Origin: Brevundimonas sp. SH203
GTDB lineage: Bacteria > Pseudomonadota > Alphaproteobacteria > Caulobacterales > Caulobacteraceae
Direction: 5' to 3'
Length of the DNA stretch: 64,000 nucleotides
Assembly (NCBI RefSeq): GCF_002157625.1
Contig: NZ_BDMM01000006.1
Span: 1 to 64,000, forward strand
A model generated the notes under the pieces. It saw only the letters and a list, made by a program, of their open reading frames with translations, did not search any database and was not told the DNA's origin. The position numbers and the translations under genes are program-made. Shown here in pieces: positions 45,957 to 54,566 of this stretch (positions are counted from its first letter, which is position 1; the number at the start of each line of letters is the position of its first letter).

Positions 45957-46958
45957 TCAAATCCCCGATCCGGCGCCCGCGTTCAGATAGCCCGAGGCGT
46001 CCACGAAGGCCTGCACCGCCGCCTGATCGGCATAGTCCAGCTCCAGCATCGCCTTGATCGCCGCCGCCTTGTCCGGGGCGCGGTCGTAGTAGCGGCTGGC
46101 GATGATGTAGCCGACATAATAGCCCAGGTCGGCCGTGCCGAACGGGTTGTTGACCCCATTGTACAGCCAGCCGCCGAAGTCCTCGCCGTTCATGTCGGCG
46201 CGGAAGGCCGTCCTGATCGCCGCGTCGTTGGCAGGGCCATAGGTCACATAGGGCAGTTTCGGCATCCGGCCGGTCGCCTTCTCGGCCACGAAATCGGCGA
46301 CGCCTTCATAGACCACCTGGGCCAGCAGGGTCTGGCGCTCGCCCCGCTGCTGGGTGTGGACCACCTCGTGCGCCGCCAGCAGGTCCAGGTTCTCCAGAGG
46401 ATCGCTGGCGAAATAGGTGGTGAAAAAGCGTTTCAGATTGGGCGGCATCTGCGACAGGTCCACGCTGGCGTCGCCTGTGGCCATCTCCACCCCGATCAGC
46501 ACCTTGTCGCCCTGGGTCGTGCCGGCCGAGCGCAGGGCGCCGACCTCGAAATAGACGCCGGCGGGACGCAGGTCGGGATAGAGTTCGCGCAGTCGCGCCA
46601 GATGGATCTCCAGCTTCTCCAGCGCCTGACCCGCCAGGGCCGTGCGCGGCCGCACCGTGTCCCAATAGGTCGGATAGGCCCGGATCGCGTCGAGGAAGGT
46701 GTCTATCGTATAGCCCTTGGCCTGCATGAAGGCGGCCAGGCCCGGCGTGCCCTGGTCGATATACAGCCGCTGGAACAGGTCGCGCTGACGGGCCGGGTCG
46801 CTCTCGGCGCGCACGGCGTCATAGGCGGTCCAGAACCGGGCGATGTCGCCGTCGACGACCTGAACCCGCGGCGCCGGAGCGGCGGGCGACTGGGCCAGCA
46901 CGGGCGCGGACGACAGGACGGCGAGCGCCGCGCAGGCGGCGAACAGGACGTGGCGCAT
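45957..46958 (-). CDS. Exported zinc-dependent metallopeptidase-like protein (DUF2268-type)
   Basis: 333 aa from ATG 46958. Signal peptide MRHVLFAACAALAVLSSAPVLA, so periplasmic or lipid-free exported. The zinc motif HExxH is LLAAHEVVHTQQRG (His197, Glu198, His201), and the third ligand is probably Glu218 in YEGVADFVAE, making a gluzincin-type site. The pattern recalls DUF2268 putative Zn-proteases. The substrate is unknown. It lies 57 bp downstream of the start of hslU but on its own transcript; a GNAT gene is divergent. Confidence 0.75.
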   Translation of the reverse strand: MRHVLFAACAALAVLSSAPVLAQSPAAPAPRVQVVDGDIARFWTAYDAVRAESDPARQRDLFQRLYIDQGTPGLAAFMQAKGYTIDTFLDAIRAYPTYWDTVRPRTALAGQALEKLEIHLARLRELYPDLRPAGVYFEVGALRSAGTTQGDKVLIGVEMATGDASVDLSQMPPNLKRFFTTYFASDPLENLDLLAAHEVVHTQQRGERQTLLAQVVYEGVADFVAEKATGRMPKLPYVTYGPANDAAIRTAFRADMNGEDFGGWLYNGVNNPFGTADLGYYVGYIIASRYYDRAPDKAAAIKAMLELDYADQAAVQAFVDASGYLNAGAGSGI

Positions 46959-47114
46959 GATGATCTTTCCCCCAAGGATCGGCATGGGGACGCAAGCGTC
47001 GCCTGGGCTCAAATGAAATCGCTGTAATCCCTGGGACGGATCAGGGACGTCATGTCGCGTCATGTCGGTCGCATTCCTAGGTTAGGACGGCGCCGGACGA
47101 ACGGGAGACGACGG

Positions 47115-47645
47115 ATGAAACCGATAGAGACGGATCGTCTGATCCTGAGACGTTTTCAGGCGGGCGACGCCGCCGATCTGTTCGCCTATCTGCACCAGCC
47201 GCGCGCCGCCTGTTTCCTGTCGATGCGGTTGGCGGATCTGGATGCAGCCAAGGCCGAGGCCGTCAAACGCGCCGGGTCCGACGACATCATCGCCGTCCAG
47301 TCCAGGGCCGACGGGCGGGTGATCGGCGAGGTCTTCGCCCATTTCGAGGAGCCGGACACCTGGTCCATCGGCTGGAGCTTCAACGGCGATGTCGCCGGGA
47401 GGGGCTATGCGTCCGAAGCGGCGGGGGCCCTGGTCGATCATCTGTTCGCGGATCGCGGCGCGCGTCGCCTCTACGCCTATGTCGAGGACGACAATCTGGC
47501 GTCCCAGCGGCTGTGCGAACGGTTGGGCATGCGGCGCGAGGGGCTGTTCCTCGACTTCATCTCGTTCGAGAACGACGACGCGGGCCGGCCGATCTACGTC
47601 AACACCTGGCAATACGCCCTGCTGAAACGCGAGCGGCAGGTCTGA
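47115..47645 (+). CDS. GNAT family N-acetyltransferase
   Basis: 176 aa from ATG 47115 (GGAGACGACGG upstream). RimJ/RimL-type GNAT: IETDRLILRRFQAGDAADLFAYL at the start, the acetyl-CoA site GYASEAAGALVDHLF, and NLASQRLCERLGMRREGLFLDF. Relatives acetylate ribosomal protein N-termini, small molecules or antibiotics; the substrate is unknown. It ends at a shared terminator with ppa. Confidence 0.88.
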   Translation: MKPIETDRLILRRFQAGDAADLFAYLHQPRAACFLSMRLADLDAAKAEAVKRAGSDDIIAVQSRADGRVIGEVFAHFEEPDTWSIGWSFNGDVAGRGYASEAAGALVDHLFADRGARRLYAYVEDDNLASQRLCERLGMRREGLFLDFISFENDDAGRPIYVNTWQYALLKRERQV

Positions 47646-47656
47646 CGGGACAGCAG

Positions 47657-47687
47657 AAAGGCGTCCCCCGATCCGGGGGACGCCTTT
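47657..47687. terminator. Bidirectional terminator between GNAT gene and ppa
   Basis: A perfect stem AAAGGCGTCCCCCG / CGGGGGACGCCTTT; the flanking A and T runs serve transcripts from both convergent genes. Confidence 0.88.
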
Positions 47688-47712
47688 GAAGCGCGTGCCG
47701 ATGTCGCCCGGA

Positions 47713-48273
47713 TCAGGCGGCGTTGGCGGCCTTCTTCTTGGCCAGCTTGTCCTGATGGGCCTTCATGCCGGCCTCGATCAGGGCGGCCGCGTCGCCGGCG
47801 TCGCCCCAGCCCTTGACCGTCACCGACTTGCCCTTCTCCAGATCCTTGTAGCGGGTGAAGAAGTGTTCGATCTGCTCGATCAGGATGGCCGGCAGCTGAC
47901 GATAGCTGGCGATCTCGGTGTAATAGGGGTTCAGCTTGTCGACTGGCACGGCCAGGATCTTTTCGTCGCCGCCGGCCTCGTCCACCATCATCAGCACGCC
48001 GATGGGGCGCGAGCGGATGACGCAGCCCGGCACGACCGGCGTGGGGTTCAGCACGATCACGTCGCAGGGGTCGCCGTCGTCCGACAGGGTGTGCGGGATG
48101 AAGCCGTAGTTGCCCGGATAATACATGGCCGTGTGCAGGAAGCGGTCGACGAACAGGGCGCCCGATTCCTTGTCCATCTCGTATTTCACCGGCAGGCCCC
48201 CTTGGGGGATTTCGATGACGACGTTGATGTCCCAGGGGGCGTTCGGACCGACGGGGATGGCGTCCAGGTTCAT
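47713..48273 (-). CDS. ppa: Inorganic pyrophosphatase
   Basis: 186 aa, family I soluble pyrophosphatase, with normal length for alphaproteobacteria. It hydrolyses pyrophosphate from biosynthetic reactions. Catalytic residues are in EIPQGGLPVKYEMDKESGAL, the YPGNYGFIPHTLSDDGDPCD signature (metal-binding Asp cluster) and the KPYY-like KLNPYYTEI. It ends at a terminator shared with the GNAT gene. Confidence 0.96.
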   Translation of the reverse strand: MNLDAIPVGPNAPWDINVVIEIPQGGLPVKYEMDKESGALFVDRFLHTAMYYPGNYGFIPHTLSDDGDPCDVIVLNPTPVVPGCVIRSRPIGVLMMVDEAGGDEKILAVPVDKLNPYYTEIASYRQLPAILIEQIEHFFTRYKDLEKGKSVTVKGWGDAGDAAALIEAGMKAHQDKLAKKKAANAA

Positions 48274-48403
48274 GGCGGGTCTTTGCTGCGACTGCGAAAT
48301 TCTTGAAGGCGAAGGGTGATAGGCCGCGCGGGCGCGGACGGCAAGGCCGACCTGTGGCGAACGGGCTTGCGCCGGCCGGGCGGATCACGGACATCATGGG
48401 GTC

Positions 48404-49087
48404 ATGAGCTGGATCGACTGGGCGGCGCTGGCCCTCTTCTTCATCTGCTGGCTGGGCTATGGCCCCATCCTGTCCTTCATCGGCAGGCGCGGCGGGTCGC
48501 TGAACGACGACATGACGCATGTGCGCGCCATGTGGATGCGCTCCATGACCCATCGCGAGATGAAGTTGATCGACAGCCAGCTGATGGGCCATTCGATCAA
48601 TTCGGCCTCCTTCTTCGCCTCGACCAATCTGCTGCTGATCGCGGCGGTGGCGGGCATATTGTTCGGCGGTGAAAGCGCCCTGAAGGGATTTGCGGCGGTC
48701 GGGGCCGAGAACGTGCCGACCCGGATTCTGGAGGCCAAGCTGGCCCTGGTCCTGATCTGTCTGGCGCGCGGCTTTCTGGATTTCATCTGGGCCCTGCGTC
48801 AGATGAACTACGCCCTGGCCCTGATCGGTGCGGCGCCGGAGCTGCATTCCAACACCGACCGCAAGGCGTTCGGCGAGGCGGCGGGCCAGTTGCTGAACCC
48901 CGCGCTCAGCGCCTTCAGCCAGGGGGTGCGCGGCTATTATTTCGCCCTGGCGGCGGCGGCCTGGCTGTTTGGGCCGCTTTGGCTGGCGCTGGGGGTGGCG
49001 TCCGCCTTCGGTCTTCTGATCTATCGCCAGGAGGCGTCGCCGGCCGCGCGCGCCATTCGCAATGCGCGCCGACTTCTGGAACACTGA
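48404..49087 (+). CDS. DUF599 family membrane protein
   Basis: 227 aa, about four membrane helices. The start MSWIDWAALALFFICWLGY and the conserved RAMWMRSMTHREMKLIDSQL loop identify DUF599. SASFFASTNLLLIAAVAGIL and FLDFIWALRQMNYALALIGA are further helices. The function is unknown. ppa is divergent upstream; a small-RNA candidate follows. Confidence 0.85.
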   Translation: MSWIDWAALALFFICWLGYGPILSFIGRRGGSLNDDMTHVRAMWMRSMTHREMKLIDSQLMGHSINSASFFASTNLLLIAAVAGILFGGESALKGFAAVGAENVPTRILEAKLALVLICLARGFLDFIWALRQMNYALALIGAAPELHSNTDRKAFGEAAGQLLNPALSAFSQGVRGYYFALAAAAWLFGPLWLALGVASAFGLLIYRQEASPAARAIRNARRLLEH

Positions 49088-49199
49088 GGGCTGCGTCTTC
49101 GCACTTGCGAGATAAATCGGGCGATCGCCTTGATTCAGGCGATCGCCATGCCATTGGAATTGCGTAACACGGCGTGACCGACACAGGCGCACAGGGGCC

Positions 49200-49228
49200 T
49201 TGACCCATTGTGCATCGCAACCTAGATT
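49200..49228 (+). promoter_or_regulatory. Sigma-70-type promoter of the small-RNA candidate
   Basis: TTGACC (49200-49205) and TAGATT (49223-49228) with a 17-bp spacer. The expected start is about 49235, at the first stem of the predicted RNA. Confidence 0.6.
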
Positions 49229-49234
49229 GTTCTT

Positions 49235-49318
49235 CGACGCCTCCGGGCGTCTTGCCCTTCCTGGGCGTTTCCTCCCTATAGACTTTAAATGCCGCACCTT
49301 CGGGTGCGGCTTTTTTTT
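49235..49318 (+). ncRNA. Candidate small regulatory RNA, about 84 nt
   Basis: A free-standing unit between DUF599 and a convergent gene. It has a promoter at 49200-49228, a hairpin GACGCC-TCCG-GGCGTC (49236-49251), a second small hairpin GCCC-TTCCT-GGGC (49254-49266), an unpaired linker with CCTCCC (49271-49276), and a terminator GCCGCACC-TTCG-GGTGCGGC plus eight T (49291-49318). CCTCC-type motifs in loops or linkers are known in alphaproteobacterial sRNAs (AbcR, CcsR) that pair with ribosome-binding sites. No known family is assigned. A start-coded peptide is not apparent. Confidence 0.65.
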
Positions 49319-49332
49319 GATCTGATCAGCGA

Positions 49333-50157
49333 TCAGTCAGCCCACGGCTCCGCGCACAGGGCGGCGATGACCCGCCCCAGCGCCTTCTGCGTGCGGCCAT
49401 AGCCGGCGCCGGGCGTCAGGGTCGCCTCGTCCAGATATAAGGCCCGGCTGATCTCGATCTGGATCGCCTCATAGCCCTCGTCCGGCCGGCCCCAGCACTG
49501 GGTCGACCACCCCCCGGCGTAGGGGCGGTTCAGCGACACCCGCCAGCCCAGCCCCTCGAACAGGTCGCGCAGTCGTCGCGTCAGGCGTGCGCCGCAGGCC
49601 GAGCCGTAGCGGTCGCCCAGCACCACCTCGGCCCCGACCGCCCGCGCCGGCATGGAATGCCAGTCGATCAGCACCGCCCGCCCATGCCGCGCCCGCGTCG
49701 CCTGCATCAGCTCGTCCAGGGCCTGATGATAGGGCCGGTGGACCGCCGCGATCCGCCCTTGCGCCTCTTCCAGCGTCAGGCGTCGGTCGTAGAGGGGCGT
49801 CCCGTCCCCGGCCAGGCGCGGCAAGACGCCATAGCCCGCCGCCGTCTTGGCCCCGACCGGCCCGTCCAGCCCCTCGATCAGGGCAGGGTCCAGTTCGCCG
49901 GGATCGCGGTTCAGATCGACATAGGCCCGGCCGATCCGCCCCTCGATCAGCGACGCGCCCCGACGCGGCCCCTCCGCCGTCAGCCGACCGACCAGGGCGT
50001 CTTCCGCGCTTCTCAGGCTGGCGGGGCTCAAGCCCGGCGCCGCGCCCATGTCTTCAGGATAGCGGTCGCCCGAATGGGGCGAGGCGAACACCAGGGCCGT
50101 CGCCCCCGCCGCCGGCGACGCCGCGGTGATCCAGAAACTGTCTCCGGCGTCGGTCAT
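49333..50157 (-). CDS. N-formylglutamate amidohydrolase family protein
   Basis: 274 aa, zinc amidohydrolase of the FGase (HutG) family. Marks are LVFASPHSGDRYPED at the start, YVDLNRDPGELDP, LIDWHSMPA and GYEAIQIEISRALYLDE. The enzyme releases formate from N-formylglutamate in histidine degradation, though many members act on other N-acyl amino acids. No hut genes are nearby. It is divergent from cpdR, an arrangement seen in other alphaproteobacteria. Confidence 0.9.
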   Translation of the reverse strand: MTDAGDSFWITAASPAAGATALVFASPHSGDRYPEDMGAAPGLSPASLRSAEDALVGRLTAEGPRRGASLIEGRIGRAYVDLNRDPGELDPALIEGLDGPVGAKTAAGYGVLPRLAGDGTPLYDRRLTLEEAQGRIAAVHRPYHQALDELMQATRARHGRAVLIDWHSMPARAVGAEVVLGDRYGSACGARLTRRLRDLFEGLGWRVSLNRPYAGGWSTQCWGRPDEGYEAIQIEISRALYLDEATLTPGAGYGRTQKALGRVIAALCAEPWAD

Positions 50158-50267
50158 GCCCCGGCATAGCGGGTTTCGCTGTGGAAGGAAGTCGGCTGAT
50201 CGTTGAATTTCATGGGCGGTTTACCGTTGCGTCCTAGGTTGGCGGCCTGTTTCAAGGGTGTTTCTGC

Positions 50268-50624
50268 ATGGCGCGTATCCTTTTGGCCGAAGACGACGGC
50301 TCCCTGCGCGGCTTCCTGACCCGGGCGCTGGAGCGCGCGGGCCATCAGGTGATCGACTGCGAGAACGGCGACGACGCCATCGATGCCCTGGAACACGGCC
50401 CCTACGACCTGCTCCTGACCGACATCGTCATGCCGGGCGCCGACGGGATCGAGGTGGCCCGCGTCGCCGCCGCCCGCCAGCCGGGCCTGCGCATCATGTT
50501 CATCACCGGCTTCGCCGCCGTCGCCCTGACCGCCGCCCAGGCCACGCCCGACGCCAAGGTCCTGTCCAAGCCCGTCCACCTGCGCGACCTGGTCAACGAG
50601 GTCGAACGGATGGTCGCCGCCTGA
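50268..50624 (+). CDS. cpdR: Response regulator CpdR
   Basis: 118 aa, a receiver domain only. Phospho-acceptor Asp in LLLTDIVMPGADG, switch Thr in MFITGFAAVAL, Lys in VLSKPVHLRDLVNEVERM. The TGFAAVAL and KP-HLRDLVNEVERM blocks are those of Caulobacter CpdR, which, when unphosphorylated, takes ClpXP to the cell pole and primes degradation of cell-cycle regulators. It is phosphorylated through the CckA-ChpT relay. Its neighbour, an N-formylglutamate amidohydrolase, is shared with other alphaproteobacteria. Confidence 0.92.
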   Translation: MARILLAEDDGSLRGFLTRALERAGHQVIDCENGDDAIDALEHGPYDLLLTDIVMPGADGIEVARVAAARQPGLRIMFITGFAAVALTAAQATPDAKVLSKPVHLRDLVNEVERMVAA

Positions 50625-50678
50625 CCCGCTGATCCGACGGCGTTTTTCGAGAAATCTCTTTCTTGCCGTGAAATCGGC

Positions 50679-50707
50679 TTGATGCCGACCGACCACGCCG
50701 CTATACG
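50679..50707 (+). promoter_or_regulatory. Promoter of tRNA-Val
   Basis: TTGATG (50679-50684) and TATACG (50702-50707) with a 17-bp spacer, about 42 bp before the tRNA 5' end. Confidence 0.65.
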
Positions 50708-50749
50708 ACCGCTCTTCCCGCTCCGAACCCGTTTTCGGAGCCCTACGGC

Positions 50750-50824
50750 GGATGCGTAGCTCAGCGGGAGAGCACCTCGTTGACATCGAGGGGGTCACAG
50801 GTTCAATCCCTGTCGCGTCCACCA
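50750..50824 (+). tRNA. tRNA-Val (GAC)
   Basis: A 75-nt cloverleaf. The acceptor GGATGCG pairs with CGCGTCC (one G-T), the D-arm is AGCTCAGCGGGAGAGC, and the anticodon stem CCTCG-TTGACAT-CGAGG gives anticodon GAC. The T-arm holds GGTTCAATC. CCA is encoded (50822-50824). It reads GTC/GTT valine codons. Confidence 0.96.
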
Positions 50825-50910
50825 TTTCCTTCCCGACATTATGACGCCAGCCGCCGCGATCGCGGGGATTTCGGCTGTGCTGGGTCTAGGCTCTGTCGGG
50901 CGCGCGGGAT

Positions 50911-51093
50911 TTAACGGCGACGGCGGACCAGCGCCCAGATCAGGACGATCAGCCATGCGGTCAGCAGGGCGGCGCCCAATATGTCCCAGAGGCCGTCTTC
51001 CAGCAGGGCGCCGATCAGGCCGGTCAGGGTGAGGACGAACAGGATGGCGGGCGCGGCGAAGATGGCGCGCAGGCTGAGGTCCTTGCGGCTCAT
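50911..51093 (-). CDS. Small membrane protein, end of the iron-uptake-like operon
   Basis: 60 aa from ATG 51093. Its start overlaps the stop of the PepSY gene by 4 bases (ATGA), so it is translationally coupled. Two membrane helices: IFAAPAILFVLTLTGLIGALL and DILGAALLTAWLIVLIWALV, followed by RRRR. It resembles small proteins often found after PepSY genes in iron-regulated operons; a helper role for the PepSY protein is inference. Confidence 0.7.
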   Translation of the reverse strand: MSRKDLSLRAIFAAPAILFVLTLTGLIGALLEDGLWDILGAALLTAWLIVLIWALVRRRR

Positions 51094-52178
51094 GACGGCT
51101 TCCTGCGCTTGGCCAGCCACAGATAGAGGCCCGAGATCAGGATGACGATGGTGGCGATGTCCAGCAGCGCCCAGACGATCTTCAGCCCCAGCCCGCCATA
51201 GTCGCCGAAGTGCAGCGGCTGGGACAGGGACAGGGTCCTCACATACCAGGGCATGGAGGCCACCGCCGCCAGCTCGCCGGTGCGCGCATCGATCAGGGCG
51301 GGCGTGGTCATGTGTTTGGTCAGCGGCGTGTCGCCATGGAAGAAGACGGCGTAGTGGTGGTCTGTGGAATAGGTCGAGCCCGGAAAGGCCACGAACTGCA
51401 GCGTCATGCCGGGCAGGGCGGCCCTGGCGCGTTCGACGGCGGCGTCCAGAGAGGCGCGCCGGCCGGCCGGGGCGGGCGCGTCATAGGCGACGGTCAGTTC
51501 CTTCAGCGCCGTGTCCTTCCAGAAGGCGATGATCGGCGTGGCCAGGGTGTTGACCACGCCCGTCGCCCCCACCACCAGCACCCAGGCCAGGGTCACGACG
51601 CCCAGGAGGTTGTGATAGTCCAGCCAGCGTGTCCGCGCCGCCTTTGACGCCCGCACCGTGCCGAACGGCAGACGGCGCATGAAGGGCGCATAAAGCACCA
51701 CCCCCGACACCAGGGCGGCCACCAGCATCAGCCCCATGACGCCCAGGAACAGCATTCCCGGCAGGCCCAGGAACATGTCGGTATGCAGTTGCAGCAGAAA
51801 CTCCATCACCGGATGGCCAGCGACCAGGGGGGCGACCTGGCCGCTGGTCTGGTCGATGGGTTCGAAACTGTATTGGCCGGCGGGGGCGTCGGGGGCGCGG
51901 CTGGTGACGTTCACCACGGGCCGATCCTCGTCGAAGCTCATGAAGGCCGGAACCTCGCCGGGATGCAGAGCCAGGGCCGCGCTCAACACCTGATCCAGGT
52001 TCAGCAGCGGTCCGTCCGGGTTCCGGGGCTGCCAGGGTTCGTGCAGCAGCACCTCGTCCAGTTCGTGCGTGAAGACCAGCGGCAGACCCGTGACGCACAG
52101 CATCAGCAGGAACACGGTCGAGATCAGGCTCGACCATTTATGGACCCAGGACCAGGCGCGGATCGTTCGGGCTTTCAT
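51090..52178 (-). CDS. PepSY-associated membrane protein
   Basis: 362 aa, about four helices. The N-terminus WVHKWSSLISTVFLLMLCVTGLPLVF is the usual first helix with a His, and the next segment has HTDMFLGLPGMLFLGVMGLMLV with another. The last helix is IVWALLDIATIVILISGLYLWL. PepSY membrane proteins accompany siderophore receptors and are suspected ferrisiderophore reductases. It lies between a TonB siderophore-type receptor (upstream) and a small membrane protein (downstream), all on the minus strand, so this is one operon. Confidence 0.87.
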   Translation of the reverse strand: MKARTIRAWSWVHKWSSLISTVFLLMLCVTGLPLVFTHELDEVLLHEPWQPRNPDGPLLNLDQVLSAALALHPGEVPAFMSFDEDRPVVNVTSRAPDAPAGQYSFEPIDQTSGQVAPLVAGHPVMEFLLQLHTDMFLGLPGMLFLGVMGLMLVAALVSGVVLYAPFMRRLPFGTVRASKAARTRWLDYHNLLGVVTLAWVLVVGATGVVNTLATPIIAFWKDTALKELTVAYDAPAPAGRRASLDAAVERARAALPGMTLQFVAFPGSTYSTDHHYAVFFHGDTPLTKHMTTPALIDARTGELAAVASMPWYVRTLSLSQPLHFGDYGGLGLKIVWALLDIATIVILISGLYLWLAKRRKPS

Positions 52179-52203
52179 CGGTCGCCTCTAGAACGGCTGG
52201 GGG

Positions 52204-52234
52204 CCGGACGGAACCGGGTCTGGGCTCCGTCCGG
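52204..52234. other. Intercistronic hairpin between TonB receptor and PepSY gene
   Basis: A perfect 9-bp inverted repeat CCGGACGGA / TCCGTCCGG with a 13-nt loop. No T-run follows on the minus strand, so it may stabilise or attenuate the operon mRNA rather than terminate it. Confidence 0.5.
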
Positions 52235-52262
52235 GGGCGTCATCATGTCGCGAAAGACGGGA

Positions 52263-54434
52263 TCAGAACTCGGCCGAGATCGACAGGCGCAGGGTGCGCG
52301 GGGCGCCCAGCGTCAGATAGTTGGAGCCCGGATAGCCGCCGACGGCGACCCACTGGTTCTCGTCGGTCAGGTTTTCGACCCGCGCCCGCAGCGTCAGGGG
52401 CTTGCCGCCCGCCTCGAAGGCGTAGCGGACGCCGGCGTCGTAGCGGGTCCAGCTGTCCAGCTCGACGGCGTTGTCGGCGCTTGCCGGCTGGGCGCCGGTG
52501 TGGACGACCCGGCCTTCCAGCGTCAGGCCGTCGACGGCGCGGATGTCCCATTCGACGTTCAGATTGGCCTGGAAGTCCGGCACGCCGATGGCCGACTTGC
52601 CGTCAAGCGCCGGGTTCAGGGCGCGCTTGATCTCGGCGTCCAGCCAGGTCGCGCCGCCGATCACCCGCACCCCCTCCAGCGGCTCGCCGAAGACGGTCAG
52701 TTCGACGCCCCGGTTCTCCTGCTCGCCGCCGGCGGAATAGGTGCGCGTCGCGGCATCGAAATATTCGCTGGGCAGGGTGGTGCGGAAGGCGCTCAGCGTG
52801 GCGCCGAACGCCCCGGCGTCGTATTTCACGCCGATCTCGTTCTGTTCGGCGCGGAACGGCTCCAGCACTTCGCCGGCGTTGGCGACCGGCAAGCCATTGA
52901 CGGCGCCGGGCGCCGTCTTTCCGGGGACCAGGGCCTCGGAATAGTTGGCGTAGAGCGAGACCTTGTCGATGGGGCGATAAACGACGGCGAAGACCGGCGT
53001 GACCGCATCGCTGGCGTAGCCGCCGTTCCGGGCCGTGGTGTTGTAGTCATAGGACCGGGTGTCGATCTCCTGATAGCGGGCGCCCAGGGTGATCATCAGG
53101 CGGTCGTCCAAGAAGGAGGCCATGTCGGCGATGGCGACGCTGTTGGTCCTGACCCGCCCCACGACGGTCGGATCGGTCAGGGAGCCGGCGGCCAGGGCGG
53201 TCGGGGCCGGGGCGGGCGTGAAGACCGGCGCATACAGGTTGCTGGCGAAGCCGCCGAAGTCGGAGAAGGCGTAGGAGTTCTTCTCGCGCGACTGCACCTG
53301 GGCGGCCGAGGCGACCAGACGGTGGCGGACAGGGCCGGTGGCGAAGTCGGCGCGCACGCCGACATCGGCCGAGAAGACCTGATCGCGCCGGCCGTTGTCG
53401 AACCGATAGGCGTTCAGCGATCCGTCCGCATTGGCGCGCGGATTGGCCAGGCTGTTGCGCTCCTTGCCGTCGCGACCGCCCACGGCGGCCCAGACGGTGA
53501 CGGCGTCGGTGACGTCGAACTCGCCGCGCGCGGCGCCGAACAGCTGGGTTTCGTCCGTATAGGTCCAGGGCTGGGCGAAGTTCTTGTCCGCGTCCGGGGC
53601 GCGGGGAATGGCGCCGTTCGGCGTCACCTGCGGACGCGGCGCGTCGATGCGGTTGTCCTGCCAGCCCAGATCGGCCGAGAAGCGGGCCCGGTCGCCGCGA
53701 TGATCCAGCCCCAGGCCGATCACCTTCATGTCGCGGTCCTCGCCCTCGACCGCGCCTTCGCCGGCGCGGCTGGCCAGGTTCAGCCGCAGGCCCCAGTCGC
53801 CATCCCGGCCGAAGCGGCGCGACAGGTCGGCGGCGGCGTAGATCTGATCGCCGCCCTCACATCCGGCCGTCAGCCGGTTCAGCGGCGCATCGCCCGCGCG
53901 TTTGGGGGCCAGGTTGACGGCCCCGCCCACGCCGCTGCCGCCCGGCGCGGCGCCGTTTAGGAAGGCGGTTGCGCCGCGGAAGACCTCGACCCGTTCCAGC
54001 AGCTCGGCCGCCACGAACTGACGCGGCAGGACGCCATAGAGACCGTTATAGGTCATGTCGTCCGAATAGACCGGGAAGCCCCGGATTACGTACAGTTCCT
54101 GGAAGTTGCCGAACCCCTTGGTCAGCCGCACGGCCGGATCGTTCTGAAGCACGTCGCCGACGCTGCGGGCCTGCTGATCGCGCGCCAGTTTCTCGGTGAA
54201 GCTTGTGGACGAGAAGGGGGTGTCCATGACGCCCAGATTGCCGAACAGACCGACCCGTCCGCCGCGCGCCACCTGGCCGCCGGCATAGGCGGGCGGCAGG
54301 GCGACCTGCGATCCCGTCACCACGATGTCCGACAGGATGGTCGGAGCTTCCGACTGTTGGGCCAGGGCGGGGGCGGCGTCGAGCAGCGTCGCGACGGAGG
54401 CGGACGCCAGAAGGCCGAACAGGGAAATACGCAT
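52263..54434 (-). CDS. TonB-dependent siderophore receptor
   Basis: 723 aa from ATG 54434. Signal peptide MRISLFGLLASASVATLLDAAPALA, then SDIVVTGSQ, a plug with SVGDVLQNDPAVRLTKGFGNF, IRGFPVYSDDMTYNGLYG and GSGVGGAVNLAPKRAGD, then a barrel with RYQEIDTRSYDYN, YANYSEALVPGKTA and VEHEF-like end RLSISAEF. This matches the siderophore-receptor subgroup (TIGR01783-type). It should import a ferric siderophore. It leads an operon with a PepSY protein and a small membrane protein. No convincing Fur box could be defined upstream. Confidence 0.92.
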   Translation of the reverse strand: MRISLFGLLASASVATLLDAAPALAQQSEAPTILSDIVVTGSQVALPPAYAGGQVARGGRVGLFGNLGVMDTPFSSTSFTEKLARDQQARSVGDVLQNDPAVRLTKGFGNFQELYVIRGFPVYSDDMTYNGLYGVLPRQFVAAELLERVEVFRGATAFLNGAAPGGSGVGGAVNLAPKRAGDAPLNRLTAGCEGGDQIYAAADLSRRFGRDGDWGLRLNLASRAGEGAVEGEDRDMKVIGLGLDHRGDRARFSADLGWQDNRIDAPRPQVTPNGAIPRAPDADKNFAQPWTYTDETQLFGAARGEFDVTDAVTVWAAVGGRDGKERNSLANPRANADGSLNAYRFDNGRRDQVFSADVGVRADFATGPVRHRLVASAAQVQSREKNSYAFSDFGGFASNLYAPVFTPAPAPTALAAGSLTDPTVVGRVRTNSVAIADMASFLDDRLMITLGARYQEIDTRSYDYNTTARNGGYASDAVTPVFAVVYRPIDKVSLYANYSEALVPGKTAPGAVNGLPVANAGEVLEPFRAEQNEIGVKYDAGAFGATLSAFRTTLPSEYFDAATRTYSAGGEQENRGVELTVFGEPLEGVRVIGGATWLDAEIKRALNPALDGKSAIGVPDFQANLNVEWDIRAVDGLTLEGRVVHTGAQPASADNAVELDSWTRYDAGVRYAFEAGGKPLTLRARVENLTDENQWVAVGGYPGSNYLTLGAPRTLRLSISAEF

Positions 54435-54566
54435 CGGGGAGAGATCGCTCTGATTATAAGAATGCGTCGCAATACCCCTGTAACCGGCGTGTGACAACTG
54501 CGGCGTTCGGCCCCTCCTCGACGGACGAACGGTGGACGCGGATCGGCAAATGCGCGATTTCGGGGC

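Noticed and set aside
54435..54500. A Fur box upstream of the siderophore receptor
   Set aside because: ATAAGAATGCGTCGCAAT is only weakly palindromic and does not match a Fur consensus well enough.
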